From assembly GCA_964478455.1 (NCBI GenBank), contig CAYZJD010000273.1:1-6663 (forward strand): a stretch of DNA of 6,663 nucleotides. Direction: 5' to 3'. Below are positions 1 to 6,663 of this stretch, piece after piece. The position numbers were made by a program, and so were the translations under genes. Numbering within the stretch: position 1 is the first letter of the stretch; each line of letters opens with the position of its first letter. Origin of the DNA: CAYZJD01 sp964478455 (GTDB lineage: Bacteria > Acidobacteriota > Terriglobia > Bryobacterales > Bryobacteraceae). Under the pieces are notes generated by a model. It worked only from the letters and a program-made list of their open reading frames with translations. It was not told where the DNA came from and ran no database searches.

Positions 1-834
1 CGCGCCGCCGGCGGCGCGGTGTCGATGAGACTCTCGGCCGATGGCGAGACGTTGTGGCTGTTGGCCGGCGTGCCTCCGCAGCTTGTGCGGATCGATACGG
101 AGCGGCTGGAGACCCGCGCGCGCATCGCGCTTCCTTGGAAGCCCGCGGACTTCGACCTCTCCCGAGACGGCCGGTTGTGCGCGGTCAGCTTCGGCGCCGA
201 GGGCGCCGTCAGCATCTTCGAGCCGGCCGTGGCGCGGGCCGGCGCCCCGATTCGAGTGGGCAGAGTCGCGGGCCCTCTCCGCTTCCGCTCCGACGGAAGG
301 CACCTGCTGGTCGGAGACACAGCCGAGAACGCACTGGTGATTCTCGAAGCGCCATCTGGCCGCTTGGTAACGCGCCTGCCGCTGGCCGTCCGCCCGGAGA
401 ATCTGTGTTTCAAGGCGGACGGCGGGCAGTTGTTCGTGACGGGCGCGGGGATGGATGCCGTCGTCGTCGTCTATCCGTACAGCACGGAAGTGGCACAGAC
501 CATCCTCGCCGGCCACGCCCCCGGGGCGATGGCTGCCTCAATCGGACCGGGTGACGGTTACCTCTTTGTGGCCAATCCGCCGTCCGGTGACGTCACCGTC
601 GTGGACATCGAGACAGGCCGCGCAATCGCGAAGGCCGCCGTCGGCGCGGACCCGGGCTGCGTCACGGTGACGCCGGACGACCAGTTCGCGCTCGTGCTGA
701 ACCGCGGCTCCGGCAACCTCGCCGTGCTGCGGATCCGCGCCATTGCGCCGAGAAGGACGCGCTCGGCGCCGCTCTTCACGGTGATCCCAGTCGGTTCCAG
801 GCCGGTGAGCGCCGCGGTGAAAGCGGTGGGCTGA
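1..834 (+). CDS. YVTN/YncE-like beta-propeller protein, 5'-truncated
   Basis: The reading frame is open from the first base of the window, so the true start lies upstream; the visible part is 277 residues ending at TGA 832-834. An in-frame GTG at 19 and ATG at 25 have no convincing ribosome binding site and fall inside repeat-like sequence, so they are probably internal. The protein is made of repeated blade-like units of about 40 residues, each with a 'SxDG..L.V' strand followed by a strand of the 'VxVVDxxTGR' type; the clearest reads LFVANPPSGDVTVVDIETGR. This pattern is characteristic of YVTN-repeat/YncE-like propellers, which are usually exported and act in binding or as lactonase-like folds. 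No catalytic residues can be assigned, so the function is unknown. The gene converges on the symporter gene with only 7 bp between the stop codons, leaving no room for a separate terminator. Confidence 0.75.
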   Translation, partial: RAAGGAVSMRLSADGETLWLLAGVPPQLVRIDTERLETRARIALPWKPADFDLSRDGRLCAVSFGAEGAVSIFEPAVARAGAPIRVGRVAGPLRFRSDGRHLLVGDTAENALVILEAPSGRLVTRLPLAVRPENLCFKADGGQLFVTGAGMDAVVVVYPYSTEVAQTILAGHAPGAMAASIGPGDGYLFVANPPSGDVTVVDIETGRAIAKAAVGADPGCVTVTPDDQFALVLNRGSGNLAVLRIRAIAPRRTRSAPLFTVIPVGSRPVSAAVKAVG

Positions 835-841
835 GCCTCCG

Positions 842-2622
<1,781 letters not shown>

Positions 2623-2650
<28 letters not shown>

Positions 2651-2698
2651 TTTTCCAAGCGGCGCGGAAAATGGAGCAGATCAGGCTGACCCCTTTTA
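2623..2698. repeat. Long palindromic intergenic repeat (31-bp arms), REP/MITE-like
   Basis: The arms at 2623-2653 and 2668-2698 are perfect reverse complements over 31 bp. After a single unpaired T at 2654 the stem continues with CC (2655-2656) against GG (2666-2667), leaving a loop of about 9 nt (2657-2665). Each arm starts TAAAAGGGGTCAGCCTGATC when read inwards. The element fills the whole space between the amidohydrolase stop codon (2696-2698, TAA formed by the edge of the arm) and the second in-frame ATG of the symporter (2621-2623). As RNA it would form a very stable hairpin inside the operon transcript. There is no T-rich tail beyond what the arms supply, so it is not a standard terminator. 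The GGGGTCAGxCTGA core resembles intergenic REP-type repeats mobilised by RAYT (IS200-like) transposases, but that link is from memory and no transposase is present here. Confidence 0.9.
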
Positions 2699-3964
2699 GC
2701 GGGGAGGCACGATGTGATCGATCCCCGGGCGGATGCCGTAAGCCGGGCCGAGGGTGCGGTAGTCCGTCGCCGCGCGCGCGTTCAAGTCCCAGACCACCTT
2801 GCCGTCCTTCAACGTGAGTTCGCAAAGCAAGCGCTGCTTGCCCTGAAGACGGCCCCCGGCAGCGTCGGCGAAGCCGAAGTCGCCGTCCATCAGCCGCCAG
2901 ACGGCCACATCCGTAACGGCGCCGGCCGACAGGTGCCCCAGCTCCTGCCGCTGAATGATCTGCGCCGGATTCCAGGTCGAGCGTAGGATCACTTCCTTCA
3001 GCGGCATGCCCATGGCGAGAAACTTCGACATGGTGACCGGCATGTCCATCATGCCGGCGTTCATGCTGCCTGCGTGGAGATCGGTGGAAATCGAGTCCGG
3101 ATAGAATCCCTGCGCGACGGCCGGCACGGCGTTGCGAAACACGAAGCTGCCGCCGCCGTGGCCGACATCGAACTTGACGCCGCGACTCCGCGCCTGGGTG
3201 AGGTAACCGTACAGCTTGCCGTCTTCACCGGCCCAGGGCACAGGCGCGCGGAAACAATGGGTGCTGATGTCGCCCGGCCGCAGCCGCTCGGTCACCAGCC
3301 GCCAGTAGGGCCGCTCGCGCAAGAAGTAGCCGAAGTCCACCATGACCGGAATGCCCGCCGCCTGCCCGGCCGCGACGGCCGCATCCACCGAGCCCCAGTC
3401 CGGAAGCCGGTAGTGCGCCGACTTCACCCCCACCACCACGTCGCGATGCTTCCCGGCCAGGCGCGCCACCTCCTTCGAATCAAAGTCGCCCTGCTCGATG
3501 GCGTCGTTGATCATGCCGAAGCCGGCGATGTTAATCAGCGCCAGCACGCGCGTCTTCGCCCGGTCGATGACCAGCGTGCGGAAGCTTTCGAAGTTCCGCC
3601 AGCCCGCGCTGCCCGCATCCACCATGGTGGTGACGCCGGTGCGGAAGCTGAAAGCGTCCGGCTGGATGCTCTCATCGCCGGCCCAGGCGTTCGGCACCCC
3701 GGTCGAGTAAAAGACGTGGACATGGATATCGACGAGACCGGGCGTGACGTAAAGCCCGGTCACGTCGATGGTCTTCGCTGCCTGAGCGGGGTCGATCGAG
3801 GGCGCGACGGCGGCGATCTTGCCGTCGCGCACGCCCGCGTCCATCCAGGCGTCGATGTTGTTCTTCGGGTCGATGACGTGCCCGCCCTTCAGCAGCACGT
3901 CGTAGCGCGGCTGCGCCAGCAGCGGCGCGGCCAGCAGAGGTAAGACGAGCGCGGCTCGTTTCAT
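2696..3964 (-). CDS. Secreted amidohydrolase/deacetylase-family metallohydrolase
   Basis: This 422-residue enzyme has the amidohydrolase-superfamily fold. Residues 1-18 (MKRAALVLPLLAAPLLAQ) are a short basic-hydrophobic signal peptide, so it probably acts in the periplasm. The small N-terminal beta domain (21-75, 'DVLLKGGHVIDPKN') precedes the TIM barrel. Candidate metal ligands are all present: H81 and H83 in PGLVDIHVH, K181 in GVKSAHYR as the likely carbamylated bridging lysine, H236 in STHCF, H269 in DVGHGGGSF and D295 in STDLHAGS. This is the dihydroorotase-like pattern of the amidohydrolase/deacetylase subgroup (Atu3266/EF_0837-like), some members of which remove acetyl groups from small amides or esters. 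The actual substrate is not deducible. The ATG at 3964 is preceded by GAGGG at 3973-3977 with 8 nt spacing, and the gene starts 3 nt after the oxidoreductase stop, so the two are co-transcribed and probably translationally coupled. Confidence 0.88.
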   Translation of the reverse strand: MKRAALVLPLLAAPLLAQPRYDVLLKGGHVIDPKNNIDAWMDAGVRDGKIAAVAPSIDPAQAAKTIDVTGLYVTPGLVDIHVHVFYSTGVPNAWAGDESIQPDAFSFRTGVTTMVDAGSAGWRNFESFRTLVIDRAKTRVLALINIAGFGMINDAIEQGDFDSKEVARLAGKHRDVVVGVKSAHYRLPDWGSVDAAVAAGQAAGIPVMVDFGYFLRERPYWRLVTERLRPGDISTHCFRAPVPWAGEDGKLYGYLTQARSRGVKFDVGHGGGSFVFRNAVPAVAQGFYPDSISTDLHAGSMNAGMMDMPVTMSKFLAMGMPLKEVILRSTWNPAQIIQRQELGHLSAGAVTDVAVWRLMDGDFGFADAAGGRLQGKQRLLCELTLKDGKVVWDLNARAATDYRTLGPAYGIRPGIDHIVPPR

Positions 3965-3967
3965 GAT

Positions 3968-5191
3968 TCAGGCCCTCACGATCTTCTGTTTGCTCTTGTC
4001 CCACGCCATGTAGTGCCGCTTGCGCCAGGCGAGCACGCCCATTTCAACCGCCGCCACCCCGCGCCAGCCGAGCATGCAGTCGCACTTGAGCGGCTCGTTC
4101 TTGCGGATCGCGGCGATCAGGTTGCGGTGGTGGAGTTCGATGCTCTCCGCCCCCGTCTTCTTATGCGTGATCTCCTTCATCTCCTTGGCGTAAAGATACT
4201 GCGGGCGGATGGTGAAGCCGGTCGGCGTGAATTCCAGCGTCCCCTTGTGCCCGCGCAGCACGTGATTGACGCGCGCGTCATTGGCCATCGACGAGACCAG
4301 AATCACCGTCGGCCCGCCGGGATAGTCGAGCAGAATGTTGAATGTGTCCGGCGCCTCTGCCGCGCTCTGGCGGAAGTGCCACTTGCCGCCGCAGCCGGCG
4401 GCGCGCTCCGGGAACCCGAGATCGAGCGCCTTGATGATTCGCGTAACGCGGTGAACGAACAGATCGCTGGCGATGCCGGTCGAGTAGTCGAAGTAGCGGC
4501 GCCAGCGGAAGTATCTCTCCGGATCCCACGGCCGCCTGGGCGCAGGCCCGAGCCACGCCTTCCAGTCGAGATTCACGCCCGGCCGCGCGTCAGCATCGAT
4601 GGGATCCGCCATGAAGTCGTCCCTGTAATTGCGCGAGTAGTCGATCTCCGCGAGGACGACGTCGCCGAGCACGCCCTCCTTGACGTACTTCGCGGCCGTC
4701 TCGTAAGAGTCGTCCGACATCCCCTGCACGCCCACCTGCATCTTGACGCCGGCCTTCGTCACCGCGGCTGCGACGCGCTTGGCCTCGTCCGACGTCCGGG
4801 TCATCGGCTTCTCGCAGTAGACATGCTTGCCCGCCGCCACCGCGTCGAGCGTCATCTGCGCGTGCCAGTGCTCCGGCGTCGCGATCAGCACGTAGTCGAT
4901 GTCCTTGTTGTCGAGCAGCCGCCGGTAGTCTCTGTACGGCGTTCCGCCGGTGATCTGCACCGCCGCCTGGAGGCGCTTCTCATAGATGTCGCAGACGCCG
5001 AGGATGTCGATGTTGTCCGTGTCGCGCATCCTCACGAGCGCATTCATGTGGCCCGAGCCCATGACCCCGCAGCCGATCACCCCGATCCGCAGCCGCTCGC
5101 CCGCGCCGGCAACCTGCGAGTACCCGCGCGCAGTCAGCGCCGCGGCCCCGCCCGCCACGCGCACGAAGTCTCTTCGGGTGAATGAGTCCAT
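3968..5191 (-). CDS. Gfo/Idh/MocA-family oxidoreductase with Tat signal
   Basis: From ATG 5191 the protein has 407 residues. It opens with a twin-arginine signal (TRRDFV at 5-10, then the hydrophobic stretch VAGGAAALTA), so it is probably exported folded with its cofactor. The Rossmann domain follows: RIGVIGCGVMG with the GxGxxG glycines at 40, 42 and 45, the ATPEHWH segment at 104-110, and the family signature CEKPM with E127-K128-P129, whose lysine is the usual catalytic residue. The C-terminal alpha/beta domain starts at about 150 and contains DLFVHRV at 243-249 at the place of the family's active-site region. Members oxidise or reduce sugars, inositols and related compounds with NAD(P); the substrate here is unknown. 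The frame is open further upstream to 5326, but that extension would translate through the tRNA-derived repeat and lacks homology-like character, so 5191 is chosen because it places the Tat motif at residues 5-10. No strong ribosome binding site is visible. It is the first gene of the minus-strand unit. Confidence 0.9.
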   Translation of the reverse strand: MDSFTRRDFVRVAGGAAALTARGYSQVAGAGERLRIGVIGCGVMGSGHMNALVRMRDTDNIDILGVCDIYEKRLQAAVQITGGTPYRDYRRLLDNKDIDYVLIATPEHWHAQMTLDAVAAGKHVYCEKPMTRTSDEAKRVAAAVTKAGVKMQVGVQGMSDDSYETAAKYVKEGVLGDVVLAEIDYSRNYRDDFMADPIDADARPGVNLDWKAWLGPAPRRPWDPERYFRWRRYFDYSTGIASDLFVHRVTRIIKALDLGFPERAAGCGGKWHFRQSAAEAPDTFNILLDYPGGPTVILVSSMANDARVNHVLRGHKGTLEFTPTGFTIRPQYLYAKEMKEITHKKTGAESIELHHRNLIAAIRKNEPLKCDCMLGWRGVAAVEMGVLAWRKRHYMAWDKSKQKIVRA

Positions 5192-5204
5192 TGGCACATT
5201 GTAA

Positions 5205-5221
5205 TGCCCCCGCGCGGGGCA
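5205..5221 (-). promoter_or_regulatory. GC-rich hairpin in the leader of the oxidoreductase operon
   Basis: TGCCCC (5205-5210) and GGGGCA (5216-5221) form a 6-bp stem with a CGCGC loop, 13 nt before the oxidoreductase ATG. There is no T tract on either side, so it is not a standard terminator. It could end transcripts of the tRNA that once lay upstream, influence translation of the operon, or be chance in GC-rich DNA. Confidence 0.25.
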
Positions 5222-5256
5222 GGCGCCGGGAACATGCGGGCTGTCTACGGTTGGCA

Positions 5257-5301
5257 TGGTGCGCCTGGAGTGATTCGAACACCCGACCTTCTGGTTTGTA
5301 G
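5257..5301 (-). repeat. tRNA-Arg 3'-half fragment, attachment-site-like direct repeat (left copy)
   Basis: Read on the minus strand this holds part of an anticodon arm, the variable loop, a T-arm (GGGTG-TTCGAAT-CACTC), the 3' acceptor strand CAGGCGC, discriminator A and encoded CCA (5257-5259). The 5' half is missing: upstream of the anticodon loop (beyond 5301) there is no D-arm and no GCGCCTG acceptor strand. It matches 6619-6663 at 41 of 45 positions. The loop here reads CTACAAA, so the anticodon would be ACA instead of ACG. A 3' tRNA fragment that starts at the anticodon loop is the usual footprint of tyrosine-recombinase integration into a tRNA gene. It is not a functional tRNA. Confidence 0.75.
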
Positions 5302-5509
5302 CCGGGAACGCATGAGAAATCAACAACTTACACGGAGTGACACTAATCGCTACCGACGTGGATTCTCAGGCACTTGGCCGAGGTCGCATGTCGACGGTAT
5401 CACTCCGGTTTCAGATGTTCATATGGCGGTCCTATCGCTCTCGTTGCCTGTACCACCTGTGAATGGCGCCACTAGAGCGGCGCGTACTACGAACGCACTA
5501 CGAAGGGGC
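5302..5509. other. Non-coding stretch between tRNA fragment and higBA promoter
   Basis: No gene, RNA or known repeat is recognised here. The open frame that crosses it on the + strand is a readthrough of the tRNA fragment and has no domain-like character. The octamer ACTACGAA occurs twice near the right end (5486-5493 and 5497-5504). The sequence may be the left end of the inserted element, where an integrase gene or its arm sites would be expected, but no integrase motif could be made out. Confidence 0.5.
5486..5504. repeat. Short direct repeat ACTACGAA, 11-bp period
   Basis: ACTACGAA is found at 5486-5493 and 5497-5504, one helical turn apart and just upstream of the higBA -35 box. It could be a protein binding site such as an activator or recombinase arm site. 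It contains CTACGAA, the anticodon-loop sequence of the flanking tRNA-Arg(ACG). With only two short copies, chance is a real possibility. Confidence 0.3.
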
Positions 5510-5538
5510 TTGACAGTCAGTTCTCAATATGAGAACAT
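5510..5538 (+). promoter_or_regulatory. Candidate higBA promoter
   Basis: A perfect -35 hexamer TTGACA (5510-5515) is followed after 17 bp by GAACAT (5533-5538), a weak -10 that keeps the A at position 2 and the T at position 6. It lies about 65 bp ahead of the toxin start and overlaps a palindromic operator, as expected for an autoregulated toxin-antitoxin operon. Confidence 0.5.
5520..5536. promoter_or_regulatory. Palindromic operator, probable HigA binding site
   Basis: GTTCTCA (5520-5526) and TGAGAAC (5530-5536) are a perfect inverted repeat around ATA. It sits between the -35 and -10 boxes and overlaps the latter, so a bound repressor would block RNA polymerase. HigA-type antitoxins bind such dimer sites through their helix-turn-helix and repress their own operon. 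That HigA is the ligand is inferred from position. Confidence 0.6.
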
Positions 5539-5603
5539 GATCCGAGGGTGCTGGAGCCAGGGGAGCGGCGACCGATTGGAACAACTCAAGCCGGGAGTCG
5601 CTA

Positions 5604-5891
5604 GTGAAGGTCGTCGGAAGGAAGGTGGTGTTCGAATTTGCCGCGACACACCCAGATGCTCGAACTCCATTGGACGATTGGCACCGAATCGTCAAGACAA
5701 CGAACTGGAAAAGCATCGCCGAGGTCAGAAAGGTGTTCCCGCACGCCGACTTCGTAGACCCCTGCACGGTGTTCAACATCGGGGGAAACAAATATCGCTT
5801 GGTTGCGCACATTGATTATCGCGCCGGATTGGTGCAGGTCAAATGCGTCTTGACGCACAAAGAATATGACAAAGGATGGTGGAAACAGTGA
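5604..5891 (+). CDS. higB: HigB-type mRNA interferase toxin
   Basis: This 95-residue protein resembles E. coli HigB (YgjN; HigB_toxin family, RelE-like fold), a toxin that cleaves mRNA during translation on the ribosome. Family marks are the N-terminal helix with 'FAATHPDARTPLDDWHRIV' (12-30), a central 'VRKVFPHADFVD' (41-52), the hallmark FNIGGNKYRLVA (57-68) and the C-terminal THKEYDKGWW (84-93). The length matches the roughly 100-residue norm and no part is missing, so it should be active. The start is GTG at 5604, with GGGAG at 5593-5597 and a 6-nt gap; no ATG fits better. The 3' end overlaps the antitoxin gene, and the toxin comes first, the order typical of higBA (reverse of most type II systems). 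Transcription probably starts from the promoter at 5510-5538. Confidence 0.92.
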   Translation: MKVVGRKVVFEFAATHPDARTPLDDWHRIVKTTNWKSIAEVRKVFPHADFVDPCTVFNIGGNKYRLVAHIDYRAGLVQVKCVLTHKEYDKGWWKQ

Positions 5892-6364
5892 AGCCCCAAG
5901 TTGCATCTCGTCAAGGGGAGTGCAAGCCTCGGCGCAAGTCTGCGGGGAGAAGAGGGTCTAGGGCAATGGCTGGATTCGCAACGGCGCGCTACGCGAAGCT
6001 CGTCGCACGAGCTTCGCCGGTTGTCATCAAGACGGAAGAAGATTACGACCGACTTCTCTTGCAGACAAGTAAGTTGATCGAGAAATGCGACGCCCGTTGT
6101 CCAGAGGAGGACGAGTTGCTCGTCTTGCTGGCTTATCTGATCGAGGGTTTCGAGAACAAGAACTTCACACTCAACGCTTCTACGCCACTTTCGGTTCTTC
6201 AATCGCTCATGGAGGCTCGCGACCTTCACCCAAGAGACCTCTGGAGTCTGTTCGGCTCCAGGGGCATCACCTCGGAAGTACTGCACGGAAAACGAGGAAT
6301 CAGCAAGACTCAAGCAAAGAAACTCGCTGAGTTCTTTCACGTCTCGGCGGATCTATTCATCTAA
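5876..6364 (+). CDS. higA: HigA-type antitoxin, helix-turn-helix protein
   Basis: The 162-residue reading matches E. coli HigA in layout: an N-terminal helical dimerisation and toxin-binding part (about 38-95, 'ARYAKLVARASPVVIKTEEDYDRLL'), then an XRE/Cro-like HTH (about 105-160) ending in the family's LFI terminus. In the HTH, 'SEVLHGKRGISKTQAKKLAEFF' aligns with the recognition region and last helix of HigA. Its role is to neutralise HigB and repress the operon. Three starts are possible. ATG 5876 overlaps higB by 16 nt but has AAAGG directly touching it. GTG 5888 overlaps the higB TGA as GTGA, a coupling arrangement, with GGTGG 5 nt ahead. ATG 5966 has GAGGG 9 nt ahead and gives 132 residues, closest to the 138 of E. 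coli HigA. The first 30 residues of the long form are very basic and not part of the known family. Confidence 0.9.
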   Translation: MVETVKPQVASRQGECKPRRKSAGRRGSRAMAGFATARYAKLVARASPVVIKTEEDYDRLLLQTSKLIEKCDARCPEEDELLVLLAYLIEGFENKNFTLNASTPLSVLQSLMEARDLHPRDLWSLFGSRGITSEVLHGKRGISKTQAKKLAEFFHVSADLFI

Positions 6365-6618
6365 CAGTCCGTCTCCAGCTGGCAGCAGCGGTCCAGATGA
6401 AGGGCTCGGGGGCTCCGGCTTGCGGATTGGAGTGCCAGGAACGGGGGCGGTCCTATGGGACGGTCGCAAGGAAATCCGTGGGAGACCTTGCTAGACAGAC
6501 GGCGGTGGCAAGAAGGGACCTTGACGCAGATAAAAGCGACGCAACACTGGCGAGAAGCCCTCTCTGGCAGCGGACGTAAGATCGCCAGCAATCAACTGAT
6601 CTTCTGCAAGGGCTTGCG
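6365..6618. other. Non-coding stretch between higA and the tRNA
   Basis: No gene is recognised. There is no clear Rho-independent terminator behind higA. A small palindrome (GCAAG-GG-CTTGC, 6606-6617) lies directly beside the tRNA 3' end, but its 2-nt loop is too tight for a hairpin. A + strand frame from ATG 6455 stays open to the window end, but its last part is only a translation of the tRNA. Confidence 0.5.
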
Positions 6619-6663
6619 TGGTGCGCCTGGAGAGATTCGAACTCCCGGCCTTCTGGTTCGTAG
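6619..6663 (-). tRNA. tRNA-Arg (anticodon ACG), 3' half, cut by the window end
   Basis: Read on the minus strand, the visible part runs from anticodon loop CTACGAA (anticodon ACG, cut at the window edge) through stem strand CCAGA, variable loop AGGCC, T-arm GGGAG-TTCGAAT-CTCTC, acceptor strand CAGGCGC, discriminator A and encoded CCA (6619-6621). The T-stem pairs fully, with one G-U. The CTACGAA loop is the one used by bacterial tRNA-Arg(ACG), which reads CGN codons after A-to-I editing. The 5' half, expected to begin GCGCCTG, lies outside the window, so intactness is not proven. It is probably the functional copy, because its anticodon is a standard one. Confidence 0.8.

Larger units (their letters stand above)
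5257..6663. mobile_element. Putative tRNA-flanked mini-island carrying higBA
   Basis: Direct repeats of a tRNA-Arg 3' half bound this segment (5257-5301 and 6619-6663, both in the same orientation). The interior has a base composition unlike the flank: a sample at 6121-6180 is 29/60 G+C and 5881-5940 is 35/60, against 42/60 at 1801-1860 in the symporter. The only recognisable cargo is the higBA operon. No integrase, excisionase or replication gene is visible, so it would be a decayed remnant, a cassette mobilised in trans, or the product of successive insertions at one tRNA. The right boundary depends on the tRNA continuing beyond the window. Confidence 0.5.

Noticed and set aside
3074..5185. 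Long + strand frames opposite the amidohydrolase (3074-3943) and oxidoreductase (4013-5185)
   Set aside because: They have low-complexity Arg/His/Ala/Val-rich translations without motifs, and the minus-strand frames carry complete catalytic signatures.
5204..5815. A 203-codon + strand frame from the tRNA fragment into higB
   Set aside because: Its start reads through the antisense of the tRNA (the familiar false 'GVIRTPDLLV' protein) and its end overlaps higB in another frame. No domain is seen.
5816..6340. A 174-codon minus-strand frame opposite higA
   Set aside because: It has no family resemblance, and the + strand frame matches HigA along its whole length.
6455..6663. Open + strand frame from ATG 6455 to the window end
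   Set aside because: About 54 residues of unrecognisable sequence are followed by the translated antisense of the tRNA (GAPGEIRTPGLLVR). This is a common artefact and gives no support for a gene.
5257..6663. CRISPR array or integron
   Set aside because: There are only two repeats, separated by about 1.3 kb. They are plainly tRNA halves, and no Cas, integron integrase or attC-like structure is present.

Overview
The window looks like chromosome of a GC-rich, Gram-negative soil-type bacterium. The set of a Tat-exported Gfo/Idh/MocA oxidoreductase, a secreted deacetylase-type amidohydrolase, a sodium:solute symporter and a YVTN/YncE-like propeller is typical of Acidobacteriota (Bryobacter/Solibacter-like). 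That placement is inferred from gene style only, with no marker gene to confirm it.

Positions 1-5191 are GC-rich core-like DNA. The 3' part of a beta-propeller gene (+ strand) ends 7 bp from the convergent end of a three-gene unit on the minus strand. In transcription order that unit is a Tat-signal Gfo/Idh/MocA oxidoreductase (from 5191), an amidohydrolase with a signal peptide (3964-2696) and an SSS-family symporter (2650 or 2623 down to 842). The first two genes are 3 bp apart and surely co-transcribed. The likely theme is catabolism outside the cytoplasm: a hydrolase and an oxidoreductase act on a substrate and the symporter imports the product. The substrate cannot be read from the sequence. 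The gap between amidohydrolase and symporter is filled by a near-perfect palindrome with 31-bp arms (2623-2698). It supplies the amidohydrolase stop and possibly the start codon and first nine residues of the symporter.

Positions 5257-6663 look like a small inserted cassette. Both ends carry the 3' half of a minus-strand tRNA-Arg(ACG)-like gene, as a 45-bp direct repeat matching at 41 positions. The right copy runs off the window and is probably the functional gene; the left copy is cut at the anticodon loop and looks like a displaced fragment, as integrative elements leave in tRNA genes. Between them lies a lower-GC higBA toxin-antitoxin operon with its own promoter and a 7+3+7 palindromic operator. 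No integrase gene is visible. The two repeats differ by a compensated base-pair swap in the T-stem, which suggests two different tRNA alleles.

The non-coding stretches are 5192-5509 (leader hairpin, tRNA fragment, otherwise nothing recognised) and 6365-6618 (nothing recognised).
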